A DNA stretch of 10,080 nt, taken from the NCBI GenBank assembly GCA_937928475.1, contig CALFVE010000026.1, forward strand, positions 1 to 10,080, read 5' to 3'. This document shows positions 7,101 through 10,080 of the stretch, one piece after another. Source of the DNA: an uncultured bacterium. Its GTDB lineage: Bacteria; Armatimonadota; Zipacnadia; Zipacnadales; Zipacnadaceae. A program made the position numbers and the translations under genes. How positions within the stretch are numbered: the stretch's first letter is position 1; each line of letters starts with the position of its first letter. The notes beneath the pieces were generated by a model, which saw nothing but the letters and a program-made list of their open reading frames with translations, was not told where the DNA came from and ran no database searches.

Positions 7101-7106
7101 ACTGTA
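7101..7106 (-). promoter_or_regulatory. Possible -10 box for a leaderless larB transcript
   Basis: On the minus strand TACAGT, fitting the TAnnnT form of a -10 element, ends seven bases before the larB ATG. Transcription would then begin at or next to the A of the start codon. This, and the absence of any purine-rich ribosome-binding site, fits a leaderless mRNA of the kind known in several GC-rich phyla. No convincing -35 sits 16-18 bases upstream, so it may be coincidence. Confidence 0.35.
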
Positions 7107-7277
7107 AGGCCGGTGAGGCGACCTGCGGCCGCCCGCATAGAGAGCGTTGTCGGGGTAGCCCTGATGCCTTTCCCCGCTATCGCGTGACCCGCCCCTCCCG
7201 TCTGGTTCAGCAACCGCATAAAGGACCGAAGCCGAACGGAAGGCTTGCGGGACTCGGGGTGAGAGGCAGCGGCTGCG

Positions 7278-7502
7278 CTAGGCCTCCTCGGTGTCGGCCG
7301 CAGTGCTGGCAGCGGCGGCCCCGGCCAGAGCAGCCATGGCCGGCTCGCGCCGAGGTCGGCGCAGGAGGATGGTGAGCTCATCGCCTCCCGACATCAGGTA
7401 CGGCTCCCAGCCCTCCTCGGCGAGGGCGTTAAGCCGTTCGGCGACCTGCGCAATACGTCCCCCGGCCGGTTTGTGCTCAAGACGGTATTCATAGAGTGGC
7501 AT
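7278..7502 (-). CDS. Small DUF4177-like protein, 74 residues
   Basis: The ATG at 7502 has a strong ribosome-binding site, GGGAGGAG, six bases upstream, so this is a translated gene despite its size. Residues 1-51 (MPLYEYRLEH, then AERLNALAEEGWEPYLMSGG and DELTILLRRP) show the beta-helix-beta-beta layout of DUF4177-type proteins. Their hallmark is an N-terminal YEY strand, a helix ending in 'L-AxEGWE', and a final strand ending in an Arg-rich patch. The last 20 or so residues are almost all Ala, Thr, Ser and acid and are probably disordered. No enzyme motif, signal peptide or membrane segment is visible, and the function of the family is not known to me. It lies between larB (184 bases downstream) and the Memo-family gene (248 bases upstream), so it probably has its own promoter. 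Confidence 0.75.
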   Translation of the reverse strand: MPLYEYRLEHKPAGGRIAQVAERLNALAEEGWEPYLMSGGDELTILLRRPRREPAMAALAGAAAASTAADTEEA

Positions 7503-7710
7503 CAGAAACTCCTCCCTCGGAGACACACGTCTTCCGCCCGCCCAATCAATGGCAGCCGTCATCCCCCCGCGCGGGCGGGCCACAGAAACGACAACGGTGC
7601 TGCTCAAGGCCAACACGACCCGCATGAGCGCGATCCCCCGCGCACGCCACCGTTTCGGCTTGTGCCTCTCAGAGGCGCCGACGAGCTCGCGCTTCGGCCT
7701 CGCGGCCTCC

Positions 7711-7725
7711 GGCGCCGACGGCGCC
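7711..7725. repeat. GC hairpin downstream of the Memo-family gene
   Basis: GGCGCC-GAC-GGCGCC forms a perfect 6-bp stem with a three-base loop, 25 bases past the Memo-family stop codon on the minus strand. There is no T-tract after it. It might slow polymerase or protect an mRNA end, or be chance in GC-rich DNA. The rest of the 7503-7750 spacer shows another possible long-range stem (GCCCGCCC at 7536-7543 with GGGCGGGC at 7573-7580) in the leader of the small DUF4177-like gene, and nothing I can name. Confidence 0.35.
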
Positions 7726-7750
7726 CGACCCGGTGCGCTGTTCACGCTGA

Positions 7751-8602
7751 CTATCTGAGCACCCTCGCGGCAAGATAACCCACGACCTCTCCCACGGGCA
7801 CGACCTCGCCGGAATGGTGATAGGCGAGAACCTCTCCCCGCGTGGCGCCCAGCGCGCGGGCGGCCAGCAGCATCGCCGCTGTCGGCCCGTACCCACACAT
7901 GCTGATTCCCTGCTGGGCCCGCTCCCGCAACAACCCTTCTGCGTCGAGTTTCTCGATGTACCCGGCCAGATACAAGTCCTGCCGTCGGGCGTGGCCCGGC
8001 GACTGGTAGTGGGTCATATCGGTGCTGGCGACTATCACCGCGTCGCGGTCCGCTAAGGTCTGGGCAAGCGCCTCGCCAACCCGCCGCGCCACCGCCAGGC
8101 CCTGCTCGACCATGATCATCGGCACAATCCGCAGAGCGTCGCCGTAGAGATGCTGGAGAAACGGCACCTGTACCTCTTGGCTGTGCTCGCCTGTGAAGGC
8201 GCGTACATCGTCCACTGCCTCCGGCAAGGCCGCGGCCAAGGCCTGAGCGGTGGCCTCGTCAATCAAGGCCGCGCCGAGAGGTGTGCGCCAGGCTCCCTGT
8301 GTCTGGAGGCCGACCCCGAACCCACCCATGCGATGCGCAGGGCCGATGACCAGCACGGTGCCGGGGGCGCCGTCCTCGGCCAGGGCTGCAAAGGCGTGCG
8401 CGGCAGTAGCGCCCGAATACACGTACCCGGCGTGCGGGCTGACCAGGCCCAGGATCCGGCGCGGCCCTTGCGGGTTGGCCTCTGGCAAGTGCCCGGGCCC
8501 CAGGTCGCTGAGGTACACCTCTCGCAGTTGCGCCAGCAGCCCCTCCCGGCTCCCCTCATAGAAGGCCCCGGCTACGGCGGGCTCACGGACGGGTGCCGAC
8601 AT
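7751..8602 (-). CDS. Memo-family protein (AmmeMemoRadiSam system protein B type)
   Basis: A 283-residue cytoplasmic protein of the Memo family, whose fold resembles class III extradiol dioxygenases. Its bacterial and archaeal role is unresolved; human MEMO1 binds metal. The conserved set is present: SPHAGYVYSG with His57, GPAHR with His90, GEHSQEVQVPFLQ with His140, STDMTHY with His198, and Cys236 in SMCGYGP. The N-terminal 'REPAVAGAFYEGSREGLL' is also typical, as is the full length. I prefer ATG 8602, with AGGAGG eight bases upstream, over the GTG at 8608, which sits too close to that site. Usual partners in AmmeMemoRadiSam systems (an AMMECR1 protein and a PflA-like radical SAM enzyme) are not in the window; the radical SAM gene at 1532-2509 is of a different, SPASM-bearing type. 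It follows proS by 111 bases. Confidence 0.92.
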   Translation of the reverse strand: MSAPVREPAVAGAFYEGSREGLLAQLREVYLSDLGPGHLPEANPQGPRRILGLVSPHAGYVYSGATAAHAFAALAEDGAPGTVLVIGPAHRMGGFGVGLQTQGAWRTPLGAALIDEATAQALAAALPEAVDDVRAFTGEHSQEVQVPFLQHLYGDALRIVPMIMVEQGLAVARRVGEALAQTLADRDAVIVASTDMTHYQSPGHARRQDLYLAGYIEKLDAEGLLRERAQQGISMCGYGPTAAMLLAARALGATRGEVLAYHHSGEVVPVGEVVGYLAARVLR

Positions 8603-8713
8603 AGCCACTACCTCCTCCAGTCAGATTCCGGAAGTCAGTCTTCGCACACATCAGGCGATACAGGGCCCGGCTTCTTCCCGGCGCCGGCCCCAGGGGGCCT
8701 TGCGCTCCCTCGG

Positions 8714-10080
8714 CTAAAGCATCTCTCGCGCAGCCTCCACCAGGTGGGCCGGCGCCACCTTCCGCCTCTCCCCGTCTCGGCGTCGCTGTAGTTCTAGTTC
8801 GCCGCTCTCCGCCGTAGTCCTGCCTACCACCACGCGCAGCGGATAGCCGATCAGGTCCGCGTCCTTGAACTTCACACCTGGGCGCTCCTCCCGGTCGTCG
8901 AGCAGCGTCTCGTAGCCCGCCGCCTCCAGGTCGGCCACCACTCGTTCGGCCACTTCCACCAGACGCGGCTGTTGAGTGTCCAGCAGCAGCACCGCCACCG
9001 GAAAGGGGGCCACCGCCGGCGGCCAGGCAATCCCGCTGTCGTCATGATACATTTCCACCAGCGCGGCGACAATCCGGCTCACCCCGATACCGTAGCAGCC
9101 CATGACTAGGGTCCGCTGGGCCCCGTGTTCATCGTCCACCAGCGCGCCCAGCGCGGCAGAGTACTTGGTGCCGAGTTTGAAGACATGCCCGAGCTCAATC
9201 GCCCGTCGCGCCTGCAAGGTTCCCGGACAACGGGCACAAGCGTCCCCGTGTACCGCCTCGCGCAGGTCCGCGTATTGCTCGGGCTGGAAGTCAACGCCGG
9301 GGTCCACTCCGGTAAGATGCGCGTCGGGTTGGTTCGCCCCGACGATGGCGTCGCTCATCGCCGCGATCTCGCAGTCGGCCAGCAGCCGCACGCTACTGGG
9401 CAGTCCCACTGGCCCGCTAAAGCCCAGCGGGCCTCCGGTGACCTGCTCAATCTCTTCCGGGGTAGCCATGCGTAGTTCTTCAGCCTGCAGTAGACCCGCC
9501 AGTTTGAACTCGTTAAGTTCCCGATCGCCCCGCACCAGGGCGGCGACGAAGCCGCCGTCGGCGCGGTAGATGAGAGTCTTGATGAGGCGGTCCGCGGGGA
9601 CGCCCAGCATAGCCGTAACGGCCTCGATAGTGCGCGCGCCGGGGGTGGAGACGATCTCAGGCCCCCCGTGAGGCCGGCGCGAAGCGACTGGGTCTGGCGG
9701 GCGGGCGCGCGCGCATTCGGCATTCGCGGAGTAGCCGCAACTGTCGCAAATGAAGATAGTGTCCTCGCCCGAGTCGTTCAGCACCATGAACTCGCGGGTA
9801 TCGTGCCCGCCCATGGAGCCGGCCTCCGCCTCCACGACGACCACCGGCAGGCCCAGCCGCTCGAAGATGCGCACGTAGGCGTCATACATCGCCTGGTAGG
9901 AGCGTTCCAGGCCGGCCTCGTCCAGGTCGAACGAATAGGCGTCCTTCATGGTGAATTCCTTGACGCGGATCAGCCCGCCGCGCGGGCGGATCTCGTCGCG
10001 GAACTTAGTCTGAATCTGATAGAGGATGAGGGGGAGTTGCTTGTAGGAGGTTACGTCACGCGCGACCAGGTCGGTGATGA
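8714..10080 (-). CDS. proS: Prolyl-tRNA synthetase, bacterial type (C-terminal part)
   Basis: Class II aminoacyl-tRNA synthetase that activates proline with ATP and charges tRNA-Pro in the cytoplasm. The N-terminus is beyond the right edge; about 455 residues are visible, against roughly 570 for the bacterial form. Motif 2 is seen as TKFRDEIRPRGGLIRVKEFT then MKDAYSFD (about 9930-10020). Next come a metal-site-like CDSCGY (about 9731-9748) and the inserted aminoacyl-editing domain (about 9290-9670, STPGARTIEAV, KTLIYRADG, GDRELNEFKL). Then come CARCPG, LGTKYSAALG and motif 3 GCYGIGVSRIVAALVE (about 9060-9105). The anticodon-binding domain (PFPVAVLLLD, DDREERPGVKFKDADLIG, PLRVVVGR) closes the protein. 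The frame is open with no stops to the edge. The 111-base gap to the Memo-family gene contains GC-rich inverted repeats (for example 8686-8699) but no T-tract terminator, so read-through is possible. Confidence 0.96.
   Translation of the reverse strand, partial: ITDLVARDVTSYKQLPLILYQIQTKFRDEIRPRGGLIRVKEFTMKDAYSFDLDEAGLERSYQAMYDAYVRIFERLGLPVVVVEAEAGSMGGHDTREFMVLNDSGEDTIFICDSCGYSANAECARARPPDPVASRRPHGGPEIVSTPGARTIEAVTAMLGVPADRLIKTLIYRADGGFVAALVRGDRELNEFKLAGLLQAEELRMATPEEIEQVTGGPLGFSGPVGLPSSVRLLADCEIAAMSDAIVGANQPDAHLTGVDPGVDFQPEQYADLREAVHGDACARCPGTLQARRAIELGHVFKLGTKYSAALGALVDDEHGAQRTLVMGCYGIGVSRIVAALVEMYHDDSGIAWPPAVAPFPVAVLLLDTQQPRLVEVAERVVADLEAAGYETLLDDREERPGVKFKDADLIGYPLRVVVGRTTAESGELELQRRRDGERRKVAPAHLVEAAREML

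Noticed and set aside
7094..7277. Metal-sensing riboswitch upstream of larB
   Set aside because: Short GC stems are present (for example CGGGG 7151-7155 with CCCCG 7172-7176), but I see no conserved core of a known class such as the NiCo or cobalamin riboswitch.

Overview
The window is GC-rich bacterial DNA with dense genes, short spacers and mostly clear Shine-Dalgarno sites. A KdsC-like sugar-acid phosphatase at the left edge suggests a diderm (outer-membrane) bacterium. The set ProS, Memo-family protein, LarB and HtrA would fit an environmental, poorly cultured lineage. Armatimonadota is one guess, but no marker in the window settles the phylum.

Left region (1-1575): the first 27 codons of a HAD phosphatase lie on the minus strand. 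After a 300-base leader region comes a plus-strand NAD(P)-dependent epimerase/dehydratase (short-chain dehydrogenase fold). It is interrupted by a +1 frameshift at a run of six C. Immediately downstream is a second, much eroded C-terminal end of a related epimerase. This points to an old tandem pair that has decayed or been partly deleted.

Middle (1532-4599): two minus-strand genes form a tight pair. The first encodes a soluble alpha/alpha-toroid protein resembling prenyltransferase/squalene-cyclase repeats, and the second a radical SAM protein with a SPASM-like C-terminal cysteine set. The stop region of the first carries the likely ribosome-binding site of the second. A class I SAM methyltransferase diverges from them across a 222-base spacer that holds a perfect 10-bp inverted repeat. 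This trio is the least familiar part of the window and might be a small modification pathway (lipid, glycan or peptide), though nothing seen here identifies the substrate.

Right region (4563-10080): five minus-strand genes, read right to left, are proS (running off the edge), a Memo-family protein (AmmeMemoRadiSam system B type), a 74-residue DUF4177-like protein, larB (nickel-pincer cofactor synthesis) and an HtrA/DegP-type serine protease. The series ends in a good intrinsic terminator that overlaps the 3' end of the convergent methyltransferase gene. Gaps of 111-248 bases suggest several transcription units rather than one tight operon. These genes look like conserved housekeeping and accessory functions without an obvious joint pathway; larC, larE and larA and the other AmmeMemoRadiSam partners are not in the window.

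I saw no tRNA, rRNA, CRISPR array, insertion sequence or phage gene. Nothing here is convincingly a new system. The best leads are the toroid/radical SAM pair, the decayed epimerase tandem, and a possible leaderless start for larB.
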